Shown one piece after another: positions 44,229 to 57,025 of a stretch of DNA of 64,000 nt (positions within the stretch are counted from its first letter, which is position 1; every line of letters starts with the position of its first letter). This stretch comes from Cotesia glomerata (lineage: Eukaryota > Arthropoda > Insecta > Hymenoptera > Braconidae): NCBI RefSeq assembly GCF_020080835.1, contig NW_025401443.1, positions 1,189,003 through 1,253,002 on the forward strand, given 5' to 3'. The position numbers and the translations under genes are program-made. The notes below the pieces were generated by a model. It saw only the letters and a program-made list of their open reading frames with translations, made no database searches and was not told the origin of the DNA.

Positions 44229-47210
44229 CACGCATACTTCAAGGAAACCTGAATAGATGTGCGTTGGCGCAAAATTTACTTCGCCAGCGAGTCTTTGAAG
44301 AGAAGATCGACGTTTGCTTCATCTGTGAGCAATATCTAAACCTCCAAGATAGAGCATGGTTCGCAGACAAAACTGGCACGGTGGCAATCTGGATTGCAAA
44401 TAGAAAGAACGTTACCACCACCAACAGCGGAAGTGGAGCAGGTTTTGTCTGGATTCAAACCCCCATAACCTACTTCATGAGCGTCTATCTCTCACCTAAC
44501 GAAGGGATTAGTGTGTTCCGACAGAAACTGGCAAATATAGAGGATGTGATCACCAAGTTCGACGGCGAAGTTATCGTAGCTGGTGACTTCAATGCTAAAT
44601 CGGCTGAATGGGGCGCTGATTTCTCCGACACCAGAGGCAACGAGGTCGCTGACGTCGTGGCTAGACTCGACCTCATAGTGCTAAATACTGGAAGCACCAC
44701 GACTTTCAGAAGACCGGGGTACCAAGAGTCCATCCTCGACATTTCGTAGGCGACTCCAAAAATTGCCAACATGATTGAAAACTGGACAGTATCCAAAAAA
44801 TACAGTGGCAGTGATCACCAGTTCGTGACATTTAACGTTGGATTGGCATCTGCTCCGGTACCACAACACGACCTTTCTAAGCGAAAGTGGAATGTCAGGA
44901 AGCTTGATCCAGAGGCACTGCGAGCATCACTTGCACGGAGCTGGTCTACCCTTCAGAACAACCCGACTCCGGATACTTGCAGCGAGACAGAAAGGACAGT
45001 ACTAAATACGATGAAGGAGATTTCCGCCGCATGTGACGCCTCTATGCCGCGGTTGAAAAACCGGAGTTTTCGCAGGCCGGCGTACTGGTGGTCAACAGAC
45101 ATAGCGGAACTTCGCAAAATGTGCCATCAACTACGTCGCCGCGCAACGAGAGCCGCCAAACGCTCTCCAAGCCAGGACTTGTATTCAAAAGAGTACAAGC
45201 AGGCCAAAAAGATGCTAAATCGAGCCATCAAAGCAAGTAAAGCAAAGTTGTGGAAAGAGATCTGCAACGATCTCGACAACGACATCTGGGGTAAAGCCTA
45301 CCAAACTGTCGCCAAACGACTTGGAAAGGCTTCACCAGAGGCGCCGAAGTCTCCAGCCTTAATGAATAGCATCGTAGCGGAGCTTTTTCCCAAACACCCG
45401 CCGCGGGAGAAGAAACACTACACTAAAAACAACGCCCTTCACAACAAAGGAACTACAAGACGCGGCCAAGTCACTCAAAACAGGAAAGGCACCTGGACCT
45501 GATGGCATCCCGGCATCGGTGATCAAGATTATAGCCCTGGAATACCCAGACTTACTCCTGAACACCTACAACGCATGCTTGGCAACTGGCACCTTTTCCG
45601 CGGTCTGGAAACGGCAGAGATTGGTTCTCTCAGACAAAGGTAAGGGAACCCCCATAACACCTTCGTCGTTTAGACCACTCTGTATGCTAGACATTGCTGG
45701 AAAACTGCTCGAGAAGCTCACACAAGGGAGACTTCGCGACAACATCGACCGTGCTGGAAGTTTTGCCACCAACCAGCATGGCTTCCAGAAAGGTCATTCG
45801 ACAGTCGGAGCGATCAAGAAAGTCATAAAGACAGCAACACAAGCATGGTCTGGTAGCCTCAAAGTTCGTAAAGTATGTCTTCTCTTCACGCTAGATGTCA
45901 AAAACGCATTTAACAGCGCAAATTGGGGAGACATTTTAGACGCTCTGGAGCACAAGTTTGACGCAGGGCCAGAAAATCTGGCACTAGTCGACAACTACCT
46001 TGACGATAGAAAGTTAATAGTGGAAACTACTGAAGGCCCAGAAGAATACGCCATAACGGCTGGCGTGCCGTAAGGCTCAATAATGGGGCCTGATCTATGG
46101 AACGCAGACTACGACGAGCTTCTTGAAATCCCGTTGCCATAGCAAGTAGAGCTAACAGGCTTTGCAGACGACGTTGCAGCCACTATAGTGGCGGACAGCG
46201 TGGAAGAGGCCGAACTGCTAGTTCGGGAAACCATCGACACCGTCGAGACTTGGCTCGATAAGCATCACCTGAAACTCGCCAAACAGAAAACCGAGATGGT
46301 CGTTTTGACCCGTCAAAAATGGTTTCCAAAACCATTCGCTATGGACATGGGAGGAACAACGCTGACGTCAACAAGGGCCCTGCGGTATCTAGGGGTAATG
46401 ATAGACGAGAAACTATCTTTCCGTGAACACCTCGACAGTGCATGCAAGAAAGCCAGCAAGACTGTGTCTAGCCTAGCACGAATTATGACCAACACCATGG
46501 GACCAAGAACAAAAAAGAGAAGAGTTCTTCTAGAAGCAGTCCACTCGGTACTGCTTTATGGAGCGGAGATATGGGCAGACATATTAAAGCAGAAGACCTA
46601 CCGGCGAAAGATCGCAGCAGTACAGCGGCGAGGCGCTCTCAGGGTTGCCTGCGCCTAACGCACAGTTTCCGAAGCGGCTGTATTGGTCATTGCAGGAGCC
46701 GCGCCCATCGACCTATTAGCGTTCGAAAGAGCAAAACTCTATGAGGCTAAAGACAGTGATGATAACATGAAGGACGCAAGAACGAGAATAAAGGCGGAAA
46801 CGCAGCAAGAGTGGCAGGACCGATGGACATCGGGAGAGACGGGCAGATGGACGGCGCGCCTGATCCCAAACATCAACGTCTGGCTCTCTCGGAACCACGG
46901 GGATACGGACTTCTTCCTGACCCAGCTATTGACGGGACATGGGCAGTTCAATGCCTATCTTTTCAAGATGGGTTTGCACAGCACACCAACGTGCAAATAC
47001 TGCCCGGATAAAATCGACGACGCAGAACACACATTCTTCGAGTGTGCTCGATGGAAGGACTAAAGAAGAAGCACCGAAGAGATCATAGGCACCAGGCTCT
47101 CCCCCTCAAGCCTGGTGACCTATATGATCAAACAAGAGGAAAACTGGTCAGTTGTTGCAGTTTATGCACAGCACCTCCTGAAAGACAAAATCGCAGAAAG
47201 GGACCAGTAG
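44225..47210 (+). pseudogene. R1-clade ORF2 of the second element: EN, RT, zinc knuckle
   Basis: MTRILQGNLNRCALAQNLLR starts the endonuclease (Glu in CEQYL, GDFNAKSAEWG, GSDHQFVTF). RT motifs: GKAPGPDGIP, SSFRPLCMLDIAGKLLEKL, FTLDVKNAFNSANW, AGVP-stop-GSIMGPDLWN and TGFADDVAATIV. The C-terminal knuckle is CKYCPDKIDDAEHTFFEC. Disruptions: TAG at 44747-44749, a frameshift near 45400-45420, TAA at 46071-46073, TAG at 46141-46143, TAA at 46656-46658 and 47061-47063. The VP-stop-GS site would be Gln in a working RT. Confidence 0.8.
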
Positions 47211-47443
47211 CCAGGAGTAGGCGTCGTGAGACGCAGCACGACTGGATTGAAGTAATGCTAACGCGGTTCCAATCCAGTCCTCCCCGTATCATCTAGGGGA
47301 GAGGGGAAGAGAAATGTTTTTTTTAGTGGGTAAAAATCTCCACACTACCGACTATCGATATCTGCCGGAAGATGGGCGGCAGAGTTAACGATACCGGTGT
47401 CTTTTGAAGATCTTTTTTCGTACCTCTTTACAAAAAAAAAAAA

Positions 47444-47460
<17 letters not shown>

Positions 47461-47474
<14 letters not shown>

Positions 47475-47645
47475 CTCACATACATACAGACATAGTGACA
47501 CCCTCGCGGGAATATTTAGAAAAGCTTCCTAGGACCTCAAAACTTCGAGATCTGATGAAAACTCGATTTTTGAAAAACGGGGTAAAACCAATAACTTCCC
47601 GATTTTTGAAAATTTTCAATTTTCTTAGCGGTAAGTTAAAAATTA
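47461..47645 (-). repeat. Family A element, left half, beyond the R1 nest
   Basis: It contains the remaining (CA)n, 'gacaccctcgcgggaatatt', 'aggacctcaaaacttcgaga' and the terminal hairpin AACTTCCCG (47593-47601) with partner CGGTAAGTT (47629-47637). It pairs with 36901-37473 to make one family A element split by ~10 kb. Confidence 0.8.
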
Positions 47646-49179
47646 TTTGTGATCTAAAATTAATTAAAAAAAAAAATTAATGATTTATTCAATATTATTA
47701 ATTGATAAAAATAATAATTTACTATCCATGATCTAAAATTAATTTTAATGATTGAAAATTAATTGCCATAGATTGAAATTGATAATTTATTATCTAAAAT
47801 TAATTTTTCCGATATAAAATTGATTTTTATAATTAAAAAATAATATTTATAACTTAAAATTGAATTTTTATATTCAAAAATAGATTTTCAAAATTTTAAA
47901 TTGATTATATATTGTTCAAAGTTTATTTGAATGATAATAAATCAATTAAGATAATCTAAAATCAATTATTCATGATCTTGAATCAATTTTTATAATAAAA
48001 AATTAAGTTTCATAAAGCGGAATTGATATTCATAATTTAAAATTAAATATTCAAGATCTAATATTAAATTTAAATAATTAAGAATTCAATATTTATGATG
48101 TGAAATTGATTTTCATAATTTAAAATTGATTATTCATGACCCAAAATTAATTTAATAATATAAAATTAATTATTCATTGTGTAAAGGTCATTTTTATAAT
48201 AATTAATTAATATCAATAAGTTTTAACGAATTTTTCATTATCTACAATCAATGTTTTTATCCAAAAATCAATCATTCATCATCTAAAATTAATTCTTCAA
48301 TGAAAAAGTAATGATTTATTATAAACAATTGATTTTAATAGTTTGAAACCTATCATTAAATTAATTATTTATGACCTTAAATGAATTTTATAACATAAAA
48401 TTTATTATAAAGTGTCTAAAGTTCATTGCTATAATAATGATAAATAAATTTAAATAATTTGAAATTAAATCTTTACAGTCTAAAATTAATTTTTATATCC
48501 AAAAATGAATTATTTATTTTCTGAAATAATTTTTACACGGAAAGCCAATGATTTATTATATATATTTAATTTTTATAGTCGGAAATTGATCAATCATTAT
48601 TTGAATTCAATTTTTTTATTGGTTATCTAATCACTTTTCATCTAAAATCCATTTCTATAGTTTAAAATAAATTTTCATTATTAAAAACTAATTTTTATAA
48701 TAAAGATTAATTTTTATGATATAAAATTAATTTTGATAATATGAAATTGATTTTGACAATATAAAATTAACATTTAAATTTGAAAATTGAATATTTATAA
48801 TGTCAAATTATTTTTCATAATTTCAAATTCATTGTTTATAATTTGAATTATAAACAATCGATTTCGCTATCATAAAATTAATTATTCATTTTCTGAAGTT
48901 CATTTTAATAATTATAAATTGATTATATTAATATAAAATTTATTAAATATAGTCTTAAATCAATTTTTATTTTGGAAATCAATAGTTTATTATCTCAAAT
49001 TGATTTGAATAGCTTAAAATAGATTGTTCATGATCTAAAATCAATTTTTATGATAAAAAATCAATTTTAAAAACATAAGATTAATTTTTATAATATAAAA
49101 TTAGTTATTTGTATTGAAAAATTAATTTTTACAATGAAAACAAAAATTATATATAATCTAAAATAAATTTTCAAAAAAA
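47646..49179. repeat. Degenerate AT-rich repeat
   Basis: 1.5 kb of AAATTAATTT-based short units with no ORF or RNA gene visible. Confidence 0.55.
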
Positions 49180-50047
49180 AAAAATTAAGAAAACGGTTGA
49201 CCCTAATGGCCATCCCTGCGAATTCCTGCTACCTCCATACCTAAGCGCTTAACAATTTACTTATTTTTTAAGCATTTTGAGCTCAAAAATATAATTTTTA
49301 TGTAATTTTGAGCTCTTCGAGCTCAAATAAATAGCTGCTTTGTGCTCTTCAAGCTCAAAAAGCTGATGGGAATTTCTTAGAACACTATTTCTTGAATTTT
49401 CAAACCGCAATAACTCTTGAATGAATTAACCGATTTTCTCGCCGTTTATGGCATTTAACGCAGTTTTTCTGACTTATTCAAAGAATATCTGAGTGTAACT
49501 TGCTCAGACTGTAAATTTCATAAAAATTCTAAAAAAAAACATTTTTTTCAATTATTTTCGACAACGATATCTCACGAACGAAAAACTGATTTTGACCAGG
49601 CTCGTGGCAATCGACGTGGTTTTTTGAGAAAAAAAGCTGATTTGTTTTGAGAATTTATAAGTTCAGCCGTTTAAAAGATATTTTTATAAAAACGAATTTT
49701 TGAAAATTTTATTTTTGAGATTTCTCAGAATCGATCGACTCAAATTATATAAACTATCATCAGGATTCTAAGGGCAAAGGTACTTTTTATAACGCTGCTT
49801 ATTGCGACCAAATCAGATGATCTGTTCAAAAGTTATGAGAGATTTACGTACATACATACACACACACACATACACACACAAATACATACATACATACAGA
49901 CACGGTGACATCACCACCGAAATAGTCAGGAAAGCTTCCTAGGACCTCAAAACGTCGAGATCTGATAGAAACTTAATTTTCGACAAACGGAGTGAAAACA
50001 GTAACTTCCCGATTTTTGAAAATTTTCAATTTTCTTAGCGGAAAGTT
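49180..50047 (-). repeat. Family A element, complete reverse copy with CA/CATA repeats
   Basis: It starts (right end of the family) at 'aagaaaacggttgaccctaa', has the gagctc blocks and a (CA)n/(CATA)n mix at about 49852-49900. It ends with the hairpin AACTTCCCG (50003-50011)/CGGAAAGTT (50039-50047). Unlike the copy at 36901 the microsatellite holds no R1 insertion. Confidence 0.75.
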
Positions 50048-50186
50048 AAAAATTAATGATTTATCCAATATAATTAATTGTTAGAAAAATTAATAAATTA
50101 TTTATGATCTAAAATTAATTGAAATGATTAAAAATTTAATATTTATGATGTAAAATTAATTTTCATAATTTAAAATTAATTATTTA
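50048..50186. repeat. Degenerate AT-rich repeat, left flank of the Helitron
   Basis: It ends 'aaaattaattattta', which joins perfectly to 'tgacctaaaggtaatttta' at 58709, recreating the repeat texture without the Helitron. Confidence 0.6.
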
Positions 50187-51102
50187 CTAGCCGTTACCCG
50201 CCCGCTTCGCGTGGCATAAAATACATGCCAAGTGAAAGAAATATTAAATTATGTTATCTAGCTGCCTAATTATTTATCATGAACGGATTTTACGGAATTA
50301 AGACACCCTTAACTACTTAGGGTCTTATCGATTTATATGAGTTAAAATAATAAATAACACAGCTTTCCACATCACCATGGAGGTACTGTGTCGTACGATG
50401 CTTTCCCATTATTTTACATGGCGGGATCCCCAGTAGGCCTACACCATGGATCGACGTGAGTGTCAATGCCATCAAGTTTAGAATTTGTTACACATATCAA
50501 ATCTATATAAATATAGATTGGATATAAACAACTTAAACCTAGGCATCAATACTCTGTCGTGCTACATAAAAAGACAGTAATTTAACTTATATCTTTTTTA
50601 TTAACTAATTCTAAATGAACAATGGTTATAAATTTAAAACTATGAACTTTTTACCATATTGCTATCATTTTCTATTTTATCATTGTTCTTATTTTTATAC
50701 TGTTATTATTTTCATTGTTTTAAAATTTTTTTGATCACTAATTTTGTATATTAGAAACGTAAATTAAAATCCAAAAAACACATTGTTCATAGTTTTAGCT
50801 TTACAATAAACCTGAAAACTATTAAAATATATTATTTATTATATCAATTCGTTTTCAATCTATAAATGTATCCAATCAATTAACACTAAACAAAATTGAA
50901 AGCTTGATAAACATTTCTTTTGTAACAGTAAAAAGAAATTATTATATAGATAAAATATTTAAAATAATTGAATTCAAAACCATTCTAGCGGTAGATCCAA
51001 AAATTTTTTTAAATTCTAATATTTATTGATTGGATTACTGTTTATTTTCTGATTCTATCGATCTAATTTAAAGAAATTATTAATATAGTCAAAAATAGAA
51101 AA
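50187..51102 (-). other. Helitron 3' non-coding region with terminal hairpin
   Basis: About 0.9 kb of non-coding DNA. It holds the CTAG end, the termination hairpin at 50200-50215, and a contiguous copy (50361-50450) of the repeat that is split at 17936-18675. Confidence 0.6.
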
Positions 51103-51654
51103 TTAAATACTTAAAACTTCTTTATATACAACATTCTTCGTTTTTCCTATTGGTTGAAGAATGACCAAGCTGTCAGGTGAACTTACTCTTGAGCATGCCA
51201 CGTATAGTTGGCCATAAGAGAAACAGTCATTTCTTAAATCAATACCAGTCATCTTTAAACTCTGCCCTTGTGCCTTGTTAATCGTCATGGCATAACAAAC
51301 TTTGACAGGAAATTGCAGATGTTTAAATTCGAAGTGGTAATCTGATGGAATCAGAGGGATCCTTGGAATGAATACAGTTTCTCCTTCATATTTTCCGGTG
51401 AAAATCATGGCTTCAATGACATTTTTGTGTAAGACCTTGACTTGAAGCCTGGTACCATTACATAATTTTGGCGGATTTAAATTGCGGAGCAACATTATTG
51501 GAGTGCCAATCTTGAGTTGAAGAACATGAGGTGGTATCCCTGGTGGATTGAGTGTGTGAAAGAATTCAACAGGATAGTGGACAGCTTCTTCATCCTCCAG
51601 TACTTTGTCCACCGATTCATATCTTACTTGCTCAGTTGGCAGTTTCTCCAGCAA
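51103..51654 (-). pseudogene. Helitron helicase, C-terminal part
   Basis: The piece starts inside the PIF1-type helicase and contains TLNPPGIPPHVLQLKIGTPI, MLLRNLNPPKLCNGTRLQV, and the C-terminal SF1 helicase motifs MTINKAQGQSLKMTGIDLR and YVACSRVSSPDSLVIL. Upstream coding in the same frame extends to about 51712 (WLKERAILTPTNEQVN), so the visible Met is not a true start. A one-base frameshift near 51712 separates it from the main helicase frame. Confidence 0.85.
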
Positions 51655-51710
51655 AAAGTTGTTAATACAATTGACTTGTTCATTGGTTGGTGTGAGGATG
51701 GCTCTCTCCT

Positions 51711-52970
51711 TTAACCATGAACTACAATTATCGCCAGCTTTGGGACAGTTTCACAATTAATATAGGACACGTTTATTCTTCCGTCTTCTTCCGGAATTCG
51801 GCCATCACCTATATCAATCAGTATTGTTGAAAACTCTTCTGCTTTCGAATTTGGCTGAAGATGAACACGCATATTGATAGTCAAAGATAAAACTTTGACC
51901 GAAGGCCATAAAATTGATGACTTAATACAGGCTTTAACTTCATCTGCACGTGTTCCTCGTGGCACAACAGGCAAAGTTTGTCTAAAATCACCGGCCAAGA
52001 GAACAGTTACTCCTCCCATAATTCGGTCGCAACCTCTAATATCTTTGAGCAATCTGTTTAGAGCTTCAATACCATTTTTGTGAGCCATAGTGCATTCGTC
52101 CCAGATAATAATTTTTGTTTCTCGCAGCACATGAGCCATATCACTCTGTTTAGAGATGTTACAAAGTGGAGACTCAGAATAACCTAAATTGAGAGGTGAT
52201 TTAAAGGCAGAGTGAGCTGTTTTACCTCCGTCTATCAAAGTCGCAGCAATTCCTGAAGAAGCAACGGCTATAGCGATGTTTTTTTCACTCCTGATTTTCG
52301 CAAGCAGTAAATTGATTAAAAACGTTTTTCCAGTACCACCTGGAGCATCAAGAAAATACAACTGCCCAGAATCAGATATAATCGAATTTAAAATTTCATT
52401 GTAAACTTTTCTCTGTTCTAGATTTAATTTAGGAACATTTTCAGCTACAACTTTAGTTAAATAGACGGTGTCGTAAGCCAATTCACGCAAATATTGACGA
52501 TTAGTGACAATTAACCTTTCATCTCGGGTTGGAGAGTGGAGGCCGAACTGAAGAAGTGTTTTTCCAGACATTGATATAACAATATCTTCAAGTAGTATGA
52601 GACATTTGTTGTAAATAACGTCAAGTAACAGCTCAACATTTCCACCGTCTCGTTCTACCTCTCTCTTTATATCTTCTGAAAAATAATCTCGATATTTCTC
52701 CCATAATTTCGATGGGTCGTCAACATGACAAAAAAATAACATAATGGCAAACAGCTCACGGATCTTGTAGAGCGAATCAGAGATGCAAGCTTCATCCAGA
52801 GTGCGATACCAATTAGCGTCATCTTCTAGAAGACCAAGTGCTCTACATGCTGCTTGAAATGTTAGATGAATCACTCCATCAACAGTTTTCAAAGCAGAAA
52901 ATGATGTAGGACCTCGAATCTCATGTAGGAGAAGACGCAGGTGATAACATTCAGTATTTCCGGGATGCAC
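51711..52970 (-). pseudogene. Helitron PIF1-type helicase, N-terminal part
   Basis: The first half (YHLRLLLHEIRGPTSFSALK; WEKYRDYFSEDIKRE) is the linker typical of RepHel proteins. Walker A is FLDAPGGTGKTFLINLLLA, followed by VASSGIAATLIDGGKTAHSA, IIWDECTMAHKNGIEAL (Walker B) and VLLAGDFRQTLPVVPRGT. These are the SF1B motifs of PIF1 helicases, used for strand displacement in rolling-circle transposition. The frame is continuous with the upstream Rep frame except for a TAA at 52989-52991. Confidence 0.9.
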
Positions 52971-52991
52971 GGTATAAACCCTACCTAAAAC

Positions 52992-54836
52992 TTAATCTTT
53001 CTTGACTCCTAAATAACCTGAAACAACCTTACCTTTTTTTCTTCTATTAAAGCGGTTATTTTTCCATACGTAATAAGCTGGAACTTCAACATACAAAAGA
53101 GTTTTTGCAAAGTCATCAACTTGGCAAAGCTCAAAAAAAGCCATTAGTGTTGTTTTTTTTGGATTAATTACTTTTTCAATCACATCTTGCTCAGTAAAAT
53201 AAATTCTTTGACCATTTTCAAGATGTACAGCAAGATGCATCACCGAAGGAAACCTATCATGAATAGGAAAACGAAATATTTGCCAGACTGCTTCAGAGCT
53301 ACTGATGTAACGTCCCGCCTGGTACTTCGTCACCTCATCAAAGTCCTGAACGGTAAACGATGCTTGGTCAGATCCTTTATTTAAATAATTACAGATGTAT
53401 TTTATGGCTTTTACGGAGTTACAACTCTCAACATTAACATGAGTCCCGAAGGTATGGGATAGAACGGGATTGTACGGCACTATCCATCGGTTGTCGATTT
53501 CAACTCCGTTAAGTTTGAAAGTTTTTCCTCCGTCTGCTGGTGATCGTCTACGATACTTGGGATATCCGTCATCTCCTGTTTGAGTTTCTTTTAAGAATTC
53601 CTTTGGGAAATTTTTTGTGCACTTACCATCAACCATACAGGGTGATTTTAAGTTGAAAGATCCACATGGAACGTGAACCATGGTTGTCTTGATAATTTGA
53701 TAAAGATCTGGATTTATGTCTGGATCAGGTAACTCAGCGCAGATAATTTGGTCAATAGACTCTGGTCTCATTTTCTCTTCTAACCATAATAAAATATGAA
53801 CATGAGGGAGTCCACGTTTTTGCCATTCTATGGTGTACATGTGACACCTTGTGTCACCAAAGATACGACCTACTGTAAGAAGTTTTATCATATGTTTCAC
53901 TTTCATATTGAAAACCCTCGCTACGATGTCATGTCTATCATAAGACTGTTGACCTTCACTCAAAAGCTGCGTTATTTCCGGCCACTTAGGATTGCAGGTG
54001 AATGTTATAAATAAATCTGGCCGTCCATAATGACGTACATAGGTCATTGCATCTTGAGTTCGCTCATGCATGTAACGGGGTCCTCCAGTAAAAGAAGAAG
54101 GCAACACAACCATTTTTCCCATTGTTGATAATTGTTCATCATTTTTTGACAAAGCATCTTTCAAGTGAACGTATTCCTCACTTCTCAGTTTTTTTTGGTT
54201 GTTACGAATATAGTTAAGTCTTTCAGTCTCAATTTTTGCGTACATGTCAACTAAAAATTGATTTAAAAGATTGCGGAATCGCAATAAATAGCACACTTCA
54301 TTCTCACGCTCCATAATCCTAAAGCTGTAAAATTCCGAAGCAGATACTGTCTTATCGAGAGGCAGTTTAGTCGTCTCGTCACGCTTAGATATATTGATGT
54401 GATAGCCATCTTCTCCATAACAGAACATCAAAGGATATTGTAAAGCATCATATGAGCGGTGTGTTTCACTAATTCGCATCAACTTATTGTCTCTACTTTG
54501 AAGAACAATGTCTCTTTTTTCGAAATCCTGTCCGACAATGAGAACTGCAACTTCTTTTGCCTGAGGAGCATTAAAACGGCCCTTATGTTCTCCAGCCGGT
54601 TTTCTGTCAGCATTAATTATTACTTTGAAGTCTTTTTGATCTTTAGGAATTGAATCTATTGCAGCCTTAAAATCCTTAAGATATTTGTTATGCTGATATA
54701 ACAACTTCTGCAATTGATGAACTAATTCCGGATAAACGCCAGGATAAATTCCACAACGGATGTCTCTTTCATGACATTCATCACCAACAAAGTATATTTG
54801 AAGAAAAGAAGGCTTATGGTTAGGTTCAGACATCAA
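52992..54836 (-). pseudogene. Helitron Rep (HUH nuclease) region
   Basis: It contains the Helitron N-terminal domain (RYMHERTQDAMTYVRHYGRP; DLFITFTCNPKWPEI), the HUH metal motif GLPHVHILLWLEE, and the two-tyrosine region AIKYICNYLNKGSDQASF. The HUH His and the Tyr residues needed for nicking and covalent attachment are all present. It ends with KVVSGYLGVKKD at a TAA. Upstream it joins the OTU segment in the same frame across one TAG, so the original was a single OTU-Rep-helicase polyprotein. Confidence 0.9.
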
Positions 54837-54857
54837 GCTGCCTATTCTGTGATAAAC

Positions 54858-55982
54858 CTACCCTTGAACTTTGAAAGTTGGCATAAAATTTCCTTCTCTT
54901 ACCTCTTTGGCTCCAAAAGATGTCATTTGGAAACATTCATTATACTTACGGGTATTTTTTAGAAAATGTTCTGACAATGGATCCTGATGAGTCAATAAGC
55001 TGTGTAAAGGTTCAGGATGGAGGCCAAGCTTAGAAAGTTGAACTTTACCACTACTGCAGCACATTCCTTGAGTCTCATCTTTCCATTTCAAAGCATTACA
55101 CCATTGGCAAGGAGAACGGGGACCAAGATTGACAATTTTGTCATTGGAATAATCAATTTGACAATTGTATTTAAAACCAGATAAACACTTAGAAGTCCAG
55201 GGCAATAATTTAGCCCTTGTTGTTTTTTCATGGTATTTAGCTGTAGCTGCTTTATTAACATGCGGATTTCTAGTCTGATAATCTTTTTGAGCTTTATTAA
55301 TAACTTCAGGATGATTATTAACATACGTTTGAACTGCTTTTTTTTGGATCTCAGGATGATTTTTTTTGTATTTTTTAACAGCCTTTCTCTGAACTTCTTT
55401 ATGATTTACCGCATATTTTGAAGCAGCTTTTCTAAGTTGTTTAGACCTAATTGTACCTGAAAATCTTTTTCGCCGTTTTTGTCCTCTCCTTGATGAAAGT
55501 GATGGTTGAGTGAAAGATGCTTGAACGTTATCAATACTTTCCGATTGAGAAACACCGTTATTGATGGGTTCAGTCAATGGAAGTAAAACGTCAAAGTGAC
55601 CTTTATTAAAATTCCCAGTAAACCTTAATCTTTTAATTCCATTTGTTGCTTCTCCAAACGCAACTATTAGATGACCATGTTGGTACACTTGAAACTCATA
55701 TGTAAATAATTCTGCCGCCGCTTTGATTTCACAAAGAGTTCCATACGTGTTGGGCCTCGACATGTCATCAAAGTACGAATGTTTATTACTATAAGGTTCT
55801 CCATTTAACTGATTGGTAAAGCATTGGAATCTCTGCCAGTTTTTAAACACGTAAAGCACAATTTCACTTCTTATTTGATCACTAAAGGACACTGTGTTAT
55901 ACAATAAAAACGATAATGAAGAAAAAAGACACGCGCCGTCGCCGGGAATTTCAATAATTTCGAAAGAAATGCTCGATTCCAT
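54858..55982 (-). pseudogene. Helitron OTU-protease N-terminal region
   Basis: It starts MESSISFEIIEIPGDGACLF; GDGACLFSSLSF is the catalytic Asp/Cys motif of OTU cysteine proteases, and KGHFDVLLPL (near residue 130) supplies the His. A basic region follows, with five repeats of a 'KxYxxNHPExxxKA' type (residues 185-245). A Cys-rich part follows (CQWCNALKWKDETQGMCCSS). The end KEVREGNFMPTFKVQG runs into TAG, after which VYHRIGSLM continues the usual Helitron sequence, so the stop replaces a Gln codon by C-to-T. OTU domains are a known accessory of some insect and plant Helitrons. Confidence 0.85.
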
Positions 55983-57025
55983 TAGTGTGCAGTAAAAATT
56001 TGTATGGGTAAAAGAAATTGTGAAAAGTAAATTATGATATGTAACCGGTAAGTATAAAATATTAATAGAATAATTAATTTAAACTAAATTATGATCATTA
56101 TCCAAATAATATCAATCAATCAATAATAACCTATTAAATATGATGAAGAGATTGTGAAAAGTAAATAATGTAATACAATTAGTAAGAATTGAATGATAAC
56201 AGAATAATTAATTCAAAATAAAGTATTATAATAAACAAAATAATATCAATCAATGAATTAATAATCGATTAAATACCGAAAGAAAATTCATGCAACTGGA
56301 AAATTTTAAATGATTATAACAGAATAATTCATTCAAATTAAAATATCATCATAAATAAAATAATATTAATCAAATCAAATAATAACTTACTAAATATTAA
56401 AAAAACCTTTCAAGAAATGACCTTTGATCAATGAGTTTAGTATTATCTAATTATTATATTCAAATAAAAATTGGATGAACGCTATATCAACTAATAAATT
56501 TTTTTTTTTTTTTATTTATGATAATAAATTAATTTCTGGAAAATCCCAAGCAGCAATGAAAATATTTAAATATTCAAGAAAATATTAATTAATGAAAAAC
56601 TTATCATTCGATGATCATTTCACATGATGTATCGATAGTCCAGATGTTGATTAAAGTCACTAAATTATTCGTGATGATAATTTCACTGAACAATTTTAAT
56701 CAATTTTAGTAAATGATCATTTCACATGATAATATTAATTAATTTCACTTTAACTATCAATTAAATCACTTTTAGAAAATAATTCGTTTGACAGCTATCT
56801 GTTTTCTCTTTAAAACTTTGACACATTAAAAAAATATTAATGAAGTTAAATAATTCATTTGTTTTGGAGATAACTTCAAGGCTATTTCAAAAATAAATAA
56901 ATAAAATAGAAATATAAATAAAAACTATCAACATCTATCAAAAAAAAATACTAAATCAACAAAACCAATAAAAATATATATTTAATCTATAAATCATTAC
57001 ACAACGATAAAAATTATAAAAAATA
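55983..57025. other. Helitron intergenic region between the OTU-Rep-helicase and Rad52-like genes
   Basis: AT-rich, with loose repeats of 'aaaataatatcaatcaa' and 'gatgatcatttcacatgat'. The two genes are divergent across it, so it may hold both promoters. No defined motif is recognised. Confidence 0.4.

Larger units (their letters stand above)
42610..47432 (+). mobile_element. Second R1-clade element (different subfamily), full length
   Basis: It is inserted head-to-tail behind the previous element, with (AC)n between them and an A-run then (CA)n after it (47433-47475). The 5' UTR is longer (42610-42725) than in the upstream element and the proteins are clearly divergent, so it is another subfamily with the same target preference. 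ORF1 is intact; ORF2 is damaged. Confidence 0.85.
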
